A stretch of 11,673 nucleotides of DNA from Alphaproteobacteria bacterium (GTDB lineage: Bacteria > Pseudomonadota > Alphaproteobacteria > Rs-D84 > CACZYB01). Under the pieces are notes generated by a model, which ran no database searches, had not been told where the DNA came from, and worked only from the letters and a program-made list of their open reading frames with translations. This document shows, piece by piece, positions 6,526-11,673 of the stretch. The number at the start of each line of letters is the position of its first letter. Within the stretch, counting starts at the first letter, position 1. The position numbers were made by a program, and so were the translations under genes. The stretch is from NCBI GenBank assembly GCA_016297965.1, contig JAEDDP010000014.1, positions 1 through 11,673 on the forward strand, read 5' to 3'.

Positions 6526-8157
6526 TTATTTATCCAAACACACCTTTACCAATGCATCAAACAATGGTGCGGCGGCAAATGGACGGGATTTGAATTCCGG
6601 ATGGAATTGTCCCGCAATGAAGAACCTGTGTGATGGAATTTCAATTATTTCAGGAAGTGTTCCGTCCGGTGATTTACCACTTATGATTACACCTTTTTCC
6701 TTCAATGCTTCCTCAAACTTTATATCCATTTCATAACGGTGGCGGTGGCGTTCGGAAATTTCCGTTTTGTTTCCGTAAATCTTACTTGCAAGAGAATTTG
6801 GAGCAAGTTTTGCGGTATATGCACCAAGGCGAAGGGTTCCGCCCTTTCCCGTATTTTCATCACGAACTTCTTTTTTGCCATCCTTTTCCCATTCGGTTAT
6901 AAGGGATATGATTGGTGTACAATCCTTTGAAAATTCGGTTGAATTTGCATTTTGAATACCAAGTAAATGGCGGGCCATTTCAATAACTGCAACCTGCATT
7001 CCCAAACAAATGCCAAGGTATGGAAGGTTGTGTGTTCGTGCATATTCGGCAGCCTTTATCTTACCTTCTACACCACGATGACCGAATCCACCAGGAACGA
7101 TAATTCCGTCAACATCGGCAAAAACTGTGGAAAGTTCGCCCTCGCCCATTGCCTCCAACTCTTCGGCATTTATCCATTTGATTTTTATCTTTGTTTCGTT
7201 GGCAATGCCCGCATGTTGGATTGCCTCATTTAATGATTTATAGGCATCAGGGAATCCACAATATTTTGCAACAATACCAATAGTTATATTGTGTTTCCAA
7301 TTACCAATAACATTTGCGATTTTTTCCCATTTTGAAAGGTTCGGTGCCGGCGATGTTTCAAGCATTCCGAAATAATTCAAAATCCTGTCGTCAAGACCTT
7401 GATTATGATAAACTATTGGAATCTTATAAATATTGTCGGTGTCTGGGGCGGAAATTACATCCTCTGGTTTTACATTGCAAAACATTGCAATTTTTCTTTT
7501 TTCCGCATCGGGAATTTCATTGTCGCTTCGGCATAAAATTATGTTTGGAGAAAGCCCCATTTCCAAAAGATTACGTACGGATTGTTGGGTTGGTTTTGTT
7601 TTAACCTCGCTTGCCGTTTTAATGTATGGAACAAGTGTAAGGTGGATAAGCAAAACATTTTCACGACCCACTTCATTCATAAATTGACGAATACTTTCAA
7701 GGAACAAAACACCTTCCATATCACCAACGGTACCGCCGATTTCGTAAACAACAAAATCTTCGCCGTGAAGGTCGGATTTGATGAAATTTTTTGCCTCGTT
7801 GGTTATGTGAGGAATCGCCTGAACTGTGGCACCAAGGTATTCACCCTGTCTTTCCTTTGTAAGGACATTCCAATAAATACGACCGCCAGAAATACTGTCG
7901 CTTTGGTGGCAAGATGAGCCGGTAAATCTTTCATAATGTCCCAAATCAAGGTCGGTTTCGGCACCGTCATCGGTTACGAAAACTTCACCGTGTTGGTATG
8001 GGGACATTGTACCTGGGTCAACGTTCAAATATGGGTCCATTTTCCTTTGGCGAATCGAAAAACCACGTGATTGTAAAAGTGATGCAATAGCGGCAGAGGC
8101 AATACCCTTTCCCAATGAGGAAACAACTCCACCTGTTATAAATATATATTTTGTCAT
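6526..8157 (-). CDS. pyrG: CTP synthase (glutamine-hydrolysing)
   Basis: Makes CTP from UTP, ATP and glutamine, the last step of pyrimidine nucleotide synthesis, in the cytoplasm. The 543 residues match the family length (E. coli 545). The N-terminal synthase domain shows the P-loop region GGVVSSLGKG (residues 9-18) and DPYLNVDPGTMSPYQHGEVFVTDDGAETDLDLGHYERF (41-78). The C-terminal class I glutamine amidotransferase domain shows GGFGHRG and the triad Cys384 (LGICLGM), His519 and Glu521 (QFHPEF). I place the start at 8157, MTKYIFITGG, with AGGAG 6 nt upstream and in line with homologues. A longer frame to 8187 would add ten residues upstream of the ribosome binding site. It has its own likely promoter and terminator. 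Confidence 0.97.
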   Translation of the reverse strand: MTKYIFITGGVVSSLGKGIASAAIASLLQSRGFSIRQRKMDPYLNVDPGTMSPYQHGEVFVTDDGAETDLDLGHYERFTGSSCHQSDSISGGRIYWNVLTKERQGEYLGATVQAIPHITNEAKNFIKSDLHGEDFVVYEIGGTVGDMEGVLFLESIRQFMNEVGRENVLLIHLTLVPYIKTASEVKTKPTQQSVRNLLEMGLSPNIILCRSDNEIPDAEKRKIAMFCNVKPEDVISAPDTDNIYKIPIVYHNQGLDDRILNYFGMLETSPAPNLSKWEKIANVIGNWKHNITIGIVAKYCGFPDAYKSLNEAIQHAGIANETKIKIKWINAEELEAMGEGELSTVFADVDGIIVPGGFGHRGVEGKIKAAEYARTHNLPYLGICLGMQVAVIEMARHLLGIQNANSTEFSKDCTPIISLITEWEKDGKKEVRDENTGKGGTLRLGAYTAKLAPNSLASKIYGNKTEISERHRHRYEMDIKFEEALKEKGVIISGKSPDGTLPEIIEIPSHRFFIAGQFHPEFKSRPFAAAPLFDALVKVCLDK

Positions 8158-8178
8158 TTGACTCTCCTTTTGGGAATA

Positions 8179-8206
8179 AATATACAATGTTGTTTTTTTA
8201 ATGCAA
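8179..8206 (-). promoter_or_regulatory. Probable pyrG promoter
   Basis: On the minus strand TTGCAT and TATATT are spaced by 16 nt, placing a start near 8172 and a leader of about 15 nt with GGAGAG before the pyrG ATG. No pyrimidine-type attenuator hairpin is visible in this leader. Confidence 0.5.
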
Positions 8207-8219
8207 GAAAGTTTTTATT

Positions 8220-8675
8220 TTAATCGCGATATTGCTCCCTTAAAATTTTTTGTAATTTTTCGGATAACTTTCTTTTATTTCTTATCTTTGCGGATTCTTT
8301 GTGATTTTTACCATCACGAGTAAGACGAAAAAGTTCGGCATTTATGTTTAACATTGTAGATGTTGCAAGAGGGAAAACATACATTTTCAATGCATTTATC
8401 ACTTCTTTGTTATTCGTTTTCATATCTGGGATGTCCCTTATATCATTATAATTGCTTGTCGCAACAAATATTTTGTTTTTATCCAAAATTTGCATTGATA
8501 CGGTATCAATATTATAAAGTTCCTTTAATTTTATTCTTAAATTATATGCCTCTGTATCAATAGTAATTTTTTTGCAGGTCGCCTTTGCCTCGGTTTCGCC
8601 AACGAAATATTCAACCTGTTCAACATTATTTGGGAATACAAAACATTCATAATTTACGCTGTTGTTTACTTTCAT
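8220..8675 (-). CDS. Hypothetical 151-residue protein
   Basis: I do not recognise a family. The protein has no signal peptide or membrane segment and is probably cytoplasmic. Its first two-thirds alternates acidic and hydrophobic stretches (VEQVEYFVGETEAKATCKKITIDTEAYNLRIKLKELY) as a mixed alpha/beta fold would. The last 40 residues are strongly basic and helical (RLTRDGKNHKESAKIRNKRKLSEKLQKIL), which could bind nucleic acid or an acidic surface. GGATGG lies upstream of ATG 8675. The gene begins only 24 nt beyond the strong rplQ terminator, leaving almost no room for a separate promoter, and no terminator separates it from pyrG. Codon use looks like that of its neighbours, and the length of open frame argues for a real gene. 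Confidence 0.7.
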   Translation of the reverse strand: MKVNNSVNYECFVFPNNVEQVEYFVGETEAKATCKKITIDTEAYNLRIKLKELYNIDTVSMQILDKNKIFVATSNYNDIRDIPDMKTNNKEVINALKMYVFPLATSTMLNINAELFRLTRDGKNHKESAKIRNKRKLSEKLQKILREQYRD

Positions 8676-8695
8676 TGTTCCATCCTTTGACTAAC

Positions 8696-8721
8696 GAAAA
8701 ACGCCCCTTTGAAGGGGCGTT
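8696..8721 (-). terminator. Terminator of the alpha ribosomal-protein operon
   Basis: AACGCCCCTT (8700-8709) and AAGGGGCGTT (8712-8721) form a GC-rich stem. Read leftward from rplQ it is followed by a TTTTT run. It lies just beyond the rplQ stop codon, at the end of the adk-rpsM-rpsK-rpoA-rplQ run. Confidence 0.88.
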
Positions 8722-8727
8722 CATTCT

Positions 8728-9279
8728 TTATTTTCCGATAACTTTTCTGTGAGTTGCAGCCTTCGGAGCTGTTCCTGACTTCTTAGCCTTTACATCGGTT
8801 GATTTTACATCTTTTACTTTTTTAACTTCTGCCTTTGAAGCTTCCTTCTTTTCAGCAGGAGCCTTTTCAGCTTCTTTTGATGCTGCAAGCAATGTCTTTT
8901 GACGAAGACCCTTTGCCTTTACATCTCTGTCAACAAATTCAATGATTGCCATAGGTGCACAATCACCATAACGAAGACCAGATTTTAAAACACGGGTATA
9001 ACCACCATTTCTTGATGCATATCTTTTTCCAAGCACATCAAAAAGCTTTTTTACAGCTTCTTCTGAACGAAGGAATGATAATGCTTGTCTTCTTGCAGCC
9101 AAAGTGTCCTTTTTCGCTACTGTAATCATTTTATCTGCAAATGAACGAAGATCCTTTGCCTTTGGAAGTGTTGTTGATATTTGTTCATGTTCAATAAGTG
9201 AACATACCAAGTTTGAGAACAATGCCTTTCTGTGTGAAGATGTTCTGTTGAGTTTTCTACCACTCATATTATGTCTCAT
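8728..9279 (-). CDS. rplQ: 50S ribosomal protein L17 with a long C-terminal tail
   Basis: A structural protein of the large ribosomal subunit near the exit tunnel. The core (residues 1 to about 120) is standard L17: MRHNMSGRKLNRTSSHRKALFSNL, then ISTTLPKAKDLRSFADKMIT, RYASRNGGYTRVLKSGLRYGDCAPMAIIEFVDR. The protein is 183 residues against 127 in E. coli. The extra 55-60 residues are almost all Lys, Ala, Glu, Ser and Asp (KEAEKAPAEKKEASKAE and similar), a disordered, highly charged tail; Lys/Ala-rich L17 extensions occur in other alphaproteobacteria. AGAGGT precedes ATG 9279. It is the last gene of the operon, 84 nt after a small membrane ORF rather than directly after rpoA. Confidence 0.97.
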   Translation of the reverse strand: MRHNMSGRKLNRTSSHRKALFSNLVCSLIEHEQISTTLPKAKDLRSFADKMITVAKKDTLAARRQALSFLRSEEAVKKLFDVLGKRYASRNGGYTRVLKSGLRYGDCAPMAIIEFVDRDVKAKGLRQKTLLAASKEAEKAPAEKKEASKAEVKKVKDVKSTDVKAKKSGTAPKAATHRKVIGK

Positions 9280-9302
9280 TTTTTAGACCTCTTTAGCTTG
9301 TA

Positions 9303-9319
9303 GTGTTGACTGGCAACAC
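9303..9319. repeat. Hairpin in the orf61-rplQ spacer
   Basis: GTGTTG and CAACAC form a perfect 6-bp stem with a 5-nt loop inside the 84-nt spacer ahead of rplQ. No T-run follows on the minus strand, so it is not a terminator. It could be an mRNA processing or stability element, or a translational control site for L17. Confidence 0.4.
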
Positions 9320-9363
9320 GGATTTTAATTTAAGATATTACGGGAAATCCCAATAACATCACT

Positions 9364-9549
9364 TTATTTCTTAGAGCCGTCTCTTAACATATCGGCACTA
9401 AGCAAGGCATGAACTCCACCAACAGCCTTATCAGACAAAGTTTTCGCTCCTGCCATAAAATAACCATTCATAACAGAGCAAAGAAGCAAGCAGGAAAAAA
9501 TCACTTTAAAAAGTGTCCACCAAAAACTTACTTCTTTTTTTTCTGCCAT
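9364..9549 (-). CDS. Small membrane protein of unknown function between rpoA and rplQ
   Basis: A 61-residue product in the alpha operon, starting 16 nt after the rpoA stop. The layout is a charged start (MAEKKE), one hydrophobic helix (about residues 8-28, VSFWWTLFKVIFSCLLLCSVM), a glycine/alanine-rich stretch (NGYFMAGAKTLSDKAVGGVHALL) and a charged tail (MLRDGSKK). It may be a single-pass inner-membrane peptide. AGGATA lies upstream of ATG 9549. Reasons to believe it: a full frame with ATG, a ribosome binding site, operon spacing, and a clear topology that does not resemble random AT-rich translation. I know no family with this sequence. rpoA and rplQ are normally adjacent, so the insertion is unusual. 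Function cannot be inferred beyond expression together with ribosome and RNA polymerase genes. Confidence 0.75.
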   Translation of the reverse strand: MAEKKEVSFWWTLFKVIFSCLLLCSVMNGYFMAGAKTLSDKAVGGVHALLSADMLRDGSKK

Positions 9550-9565
9550 AAATAATTATCCTAAC

Positions 9566-10597
9566 TTATTTGTATGGATTTTCAAATTTCTTTGAAAGTT
9601 CCTCTATATTTTCAGGTGGCCATCCCTTAACTTCCATACCAAGGTATAGTCCCATAAGTCCAAGTTGTTCCTTGATTTCGTTCAAAGACTTTCTTCCAAA
9701 ATTTGGTGTCTTTAACATATCGTTTTCTGTCTTTTGAACCAATTCACCAATGTATGTGATGTTGTCGTTCTTTAAGCAATTATTTGCACGAACAGACAAT
9801 TCAAGTTCATCAACTTTCTTTAATAATACTTTATTGAAAGGAAGTTCTTCTTCAACTTCTTCTTTCTTTACAACTTCTGGATCTTCAAAGTTTACGAATA
9901 AACCAAGTTGATCAATCAAAATTCTTGCAGCAAGAGCAAGAGCATCTTCTGGTTTTACAGAGCCATCAGTTTTGATTGTCATCAAAAGCTTATCATAATC
10001 GGTTTTTTGACCAACACGAGTTTGTTCAACGTTTGAAGCAACATTCAAAACAGGTGAGAAAATTGAATCAATAGAAATATAACCAATTGGCATATCTGGT
10101 TTCTTATTTTCTTCTGCTGTTCTGTATCCCTTACCATTTTCAACAAAGAATTCAATGTTCAAGTTTGCTGTACTGTCAAGATGGCAAAGAACCAAATCCT
10201 TGTTTATAACTTCAACATCGCCGGCTGTTTCAATCATACCTGCTGTCACAACCTGTGCGCCAGAAGCCTTTAATGTCATTTTCTTTGGATGTTCAACCGA
10301 AGACTTTAAAACAACTTGTTTGATGTTCAAAATCAAATCAATAACATCTTCCTTTACGCCAGGAATAGAACCGAATTCGTGTAAAACACCTTCAATTTTT
10401 ACACCAACAACAGCTGTACCTTGAAGAGAAGATAGAAGTATACGACGAAGAGCAGTACCCAAAGTTAAACCGAATCCCTTTTCCAAAGGTTCAGCAACAA
10501 GAGTAGCAACATTTTTGTTTTCATCTTCCTTTTCAATAACAACTTTTTCTGGTTTTATAAGCTCTAGCCAATTATTTTGTATCAATTTTGCCCCCAT
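9566..10597 (-). CDS. rpoA: DNA-directed RNA polymerase alpha subunit
   Basis: The assembly platform of RNA polymerase. The N-terminal domain (about residues 1-240) shows VAEPLEKGFGLTLGTALRRILLSSLQGTAV (34-63) and VKEDVIDLILNIKQ (81-94). An acidic linker (EVVKKEEVEEELPFN) leads to the C-terminal domain with LELSVRANNCLKNDN, where Arg270, Asn273 and Cys274 match E. coli Arg265, Asn268 and Cys269 used for UP-element binding, then NFGRKSLNEIKEQL. At 343 residues it is near normal. The start is uncertain: ATG 10597 has no ribosome binding site, while an in-frame TTG at 10585 has GGGGG just upstream and would begin IQNNWLELIKPEK, like the MIxxNWxELIxP start of alphaproteobacterial relatives. That start gives 339 residues. 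Confidence 0.97.
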   Translation of the reverse strand: MGAKLIQNNWLELIKPEKVVIEKEDENKNVATLVAEPLEKGFGLTLGTALRRILLSSLQGTAVVGVKIEGVLHEFGSIPGVKEDVIDLILNIKQVVLKSSVEHPKKMTLKASGAQVVTAGMIETAGDVEVINKDLVLCHLDSTANLNIEFFVENGKGYRTAEENKKPDMPIGYISIDSIFSPVLNVASNVEQTRVGQKTDYDKLLMTIKTDGSVKPEDALALAARILIDQLGLFVNFEDPEVVKKEEVEEELPFNKVLLKKVDELELSVRANNCLKNDNITYIGELVQKTENDMLKTPNFGRKSLNEIKEQLGLMGLYLGMEVKGWPPENIEELSKKFENPYK

Positions 10598-10630
10598 CTA
10601 TTATGGTTAAATATAAACTGTAAGTATCCT

Positions 10631-11014
10631 TTATACACGTCTTGGTTTTCTTGCACGACAACCGTTGTGTGGAATCTTTGTAATATCAGTAATTCCGTTG
10701 ATTGTGATGCCAAGAGCTTGCAATGTACGAACGGCAGATTCACGACCTGAACCAGGACCTTCAAGCTTTACATCAAGGTAACGAATACCATTTTCCATAG
10801 CTTTCTTTCCAGCATTTTCAGCAGTTACCTGAGCAGCATAAGGTGTTGATTTTTTAGCACCATTAAAGCTGTTTGCACCAGCTGTTGACCAAGAAATAAC
10901 ATTTCCTTGCATATCAGTAATTGTAATTCTTGTATTATTGAAAGTTGCAAGAATATAAGCTATACCATTAGAGATATTTTTCTTTTCTTTTTTCTTTGTT
11001 AAAGCATTATCCAT
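10631..11014 (-). CDS. rpsK: 30S ribosomal protein S11
   Basis: A small-subunit platform protein next to the 3' end of 16S rRNA and the mRNA exit. The 127 residues contain the family blocks: GIAYILATFNNTRITITDMQGNVISWSTAG (residues 17-46), KKSTPYAAQVTAENAGKKAMENG, the GPGSGRESAVRTLQALGI signature and the C-terminal PHNGCRARKPRRV. The N-terminal DNALTKKKEKKN is a basic extension typical of bacterial S11. AAGGAAAT precedes ATG 11014. It lies 15 nt after rpsM and 33 nt before rpoA as annotated, in the usual alpha-operon order, here without an rpsD gene between them as is normal in alphaproteobacteria. Confidence 0.98.
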   Translation of the reverse strand: MDNALTKKKEKKNISNGIAYILATFNNTRITITDMQGNVISWSTAGANSFNGAKKSTPYAAQVTAENAGKKAMENGIRYLDVKLEGPGSGRESAVRTLQALGITINGITDITKIPHNGCRARKPRRV

Positions 11015-11029
11015 TTTAATTTCCTTTAA

Positions 11030-11407
11030 TTATTTTGAAACTTGTTTCTTTCCTGCAACAGGAATTGCCTTACCTTTTCTTGTTCTGGCATTAGTTTTTG
11101 TTCTTTGTCCACGAACAGGAAGTTTTTTTGTATGACGAATACCTCTATAACATCTCATATCTTGAAGTCTCTTTATATTCATTGAAACTTCACGACGTTT
11201 ATCACCTTCTACAGAAAGATTTTTATCAATGTATTCGCGGATTTTGAAGATTTCATCCTCTGTAAGTTGATGAACACGAACACTTGGTTTAATTTTTAAT
11301 GCAGCACAGATTTTTTCTGCTGTTGCTGGACCTATACCATAGATATAAGTCAAAGCAATATTAACACATTTTTCGGTGGGTATATTAACACCTGCTATAC
11401 GAGCCAA
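11030..11407 (-). CDS. rpsM: 30S ribosomal protein S13, TTG start
   Basis: A small-subunit head protein that contacts the large subunit and P-site tRNA. The 125 residues are canonical: MARIAGVNIPTEKCVNIALTYIYGIGPATAEKIC at the start, the central basic helices with RREVSMNIKRLQDMRCYRGIRHTKKLPVRGQRTKTNARTRKG, and a short basic tail. The start codon is TTG at 11405-11407, with AAGGAG 7 nt upstream, and it gives exactly the MARIAG N-terminus of the family, so this unusual start is well supported. A strong TTGACA promoter sits in the spacer just upstream, so the operon can be transcribed from here independently of adk. Confidence 0.97.
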   Translation of the reverse strand: MARIAGVNIPTEKCVNIALTYIYGIGPATAEKICAALKIKPSVRVHQLTEDEIFKIREYIDKNLSVEGDKRREVSMNIKRLQDMRCYRGIRHTKKLPVRGQRTKTNARTRKGKAIPVAGKKQVSK

Positions 11408-11450
11408 AGTAATTCTCCTTGTTTATATTTTCTTTGTTATTGTTCATTTT

Positions 11451-11466
11451 TACATCAAAAGATGTA
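11451..11466. repeat. Hairpin in the adk-rpsM spacer
   Basis: TACATC and GATGTA form a perfect 6-bp stem with an AAAA loop. No T-run follows on the minus strand. It overlaps the predicted transcription start of the rpsM promoter, so it would form only in transcripts entering from adk, perhaps as a processing or stability element. Confidence 0.4.
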
Positions 11467-11469
11467 TAT

Positions 11470-11497
11470 ATATTAAGCATATTTTTGAATATGTCAA
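11470..11497 (-). promoter_or_regulatory. Strong promoter ahead of rpsM
   Basis: On the minus strand a perfect TTGACA (-35) is followed after 16 nt by TAATAT (-10). Its -35 begins only 8 nt after the adk stop codon. A start near 11463 gives a leader of about 55 nt to the rpsM TTG. This would give the rpsM-rpsK-rpoA-rplQ genes their own supply of transcript. Confidence 0.7.
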
Positions 11498-11505
11498 TAT
11501 TTTTT

Positions 11506-11673
11506 TTAAAACAAAAGCTTCTCCAACTTGTTGGTAACTTCCTCAATTGAAAGGTTTGTTGCTTCTAATTTTAAAAATTTTTCTTGTTTTTTATAAAACT
11601 CAACTATTGGTTCAACTTCGGAATAATAATGTTGAAGTCTTGTCTTAATAACCTCCGGCTTATCATCATTTCT
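11506..11673 (-). CDS. adk: Adenylate kinase, C-terminal part (runs off the window)
   Basis: Only the last 55 codons are present; the gene continues past the right edge. The fragment begins RNDDKPEVIKTRLQHYYSEVEPIVEFYKKQ, matching the adenylate kinase core RxDDxxExxxxRLxxYxxxxxPLxxYY. The two arginines, the counterparts of E. coli Arg156 and Arg167, bind nucleotide phosphates. The ending NLSIEEVTNKLEKLLF is the normal C-terminal helix. The enzyme interconverts ATP plus AMP with two ADP. Its place directly upstream of rpsM follows the usual alphaproteobacterial secY-adk-rpsM order. Too short to appear as a full open frame in this window. Confidence 0.93.
   Translation of the reverse strand, partial: RNDDKPEVIKTRLQHYYSEVEPIVEFYKKQEKFLKLEATNLSIEEVTNKLEKLLF

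Noticed and set aside
6526..8157. Several long frames antisense to pyrG
   Set aside because: They are shadows of a complete CTP synthase and lack ribosome binding sites or plausible protein features.
8158..8187. A ten-residue N-terminal extension of pyrG from ATG 8187
   Set aside because: The ribosome binding site AGGAG lies inside that extension, and the family starts at MTKYIFITGG.
1..11673. Mobile element, CRISPR array, phage, toxin-antitoxin or defence system
   Set aside because: No transposase, integrase, direct-repeat array or paired toxin-antitoxin layout was seen. The recognised genes are mostly chromosomal housekeeping genes in conserved order.

Overview
The window is a stretch of ordinary chromosome from an AT-rich Gram-negative bacterium, most likely an alphaproteobacterium. 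Three things point there: the order adk-rpsM-rpsK-rpoA-rplQ, an RpoA that resembles alphaproteobacterial alpha subunits (IQNNW near the start, WPPENIEELSKKFE at the end), and an LptE-like lipoprotein followed directly by holA. Heavy AT bias in spacers and third codon positions suits an AT-rich, host-associated or uncultured lineage, but the exact order cannot be fixed from this window. I see no mobile element, CRISPR array, tRNA or rRNA.

Layout. Positions 87-2925 (+) hold a tightly packed operon: shikimate kinase, LptE-like lipoprotein, DNA polymerase III delta subunit (holA) and an RluB/RsuA-type pseudouridine synthase. Gaps are 1-2 nt or short overlaps, and a terminator hairpin follows. Convergent to it, 2957-4066 (-) is tgt. 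Upstream of tgt lies a strong minus-strand terminator that ends a transcript carrying a SIMPL-domain (DUF541) membrane-anchored protein (4244-4984, -) and possibly a 27-codon membrane peptide with an ATT start (4148-4231, -). From a divergent promoter region, a TspO/MBR membrane protein (5144-5671, +) and an unrecognised six-helix membrane protein (5728-6390, +) run to a terminator. That terminator faces the terminator of pyrG (6526-8157, -). Upstream of pyrG are an unrecognised 151-residue protein (8220-8675, -) and the end of the alpha ribosomal-protein operon: adk (partial), rpsM, rpsK, rpoA, a 61-codon membrane ORF, then rplQ and a strong terminator.

How the genes fit together. The minus-strand right half is the core transcription/translation operon. 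The left operon mixes aromatic amino acid synthesis, outer-membrane LPS assembly, replication clamp loading and rRNA modification. tgt adds queuosine-type tRNA modification and pyrG makes CTP. The least expected elements are the small membrane ORF between rpoA and rplQ, the non-ATG mini-ORF placed just before a terminator, a Gly-to-Glu change in the usual GGG motif of shikimate kinase, TTG initiation of rpsM (and possibly rpoA), and a pair of membrane genes that includes TspO. I found no clear multi-gene undescribed system; the best leads are the two small membrane ORFs.
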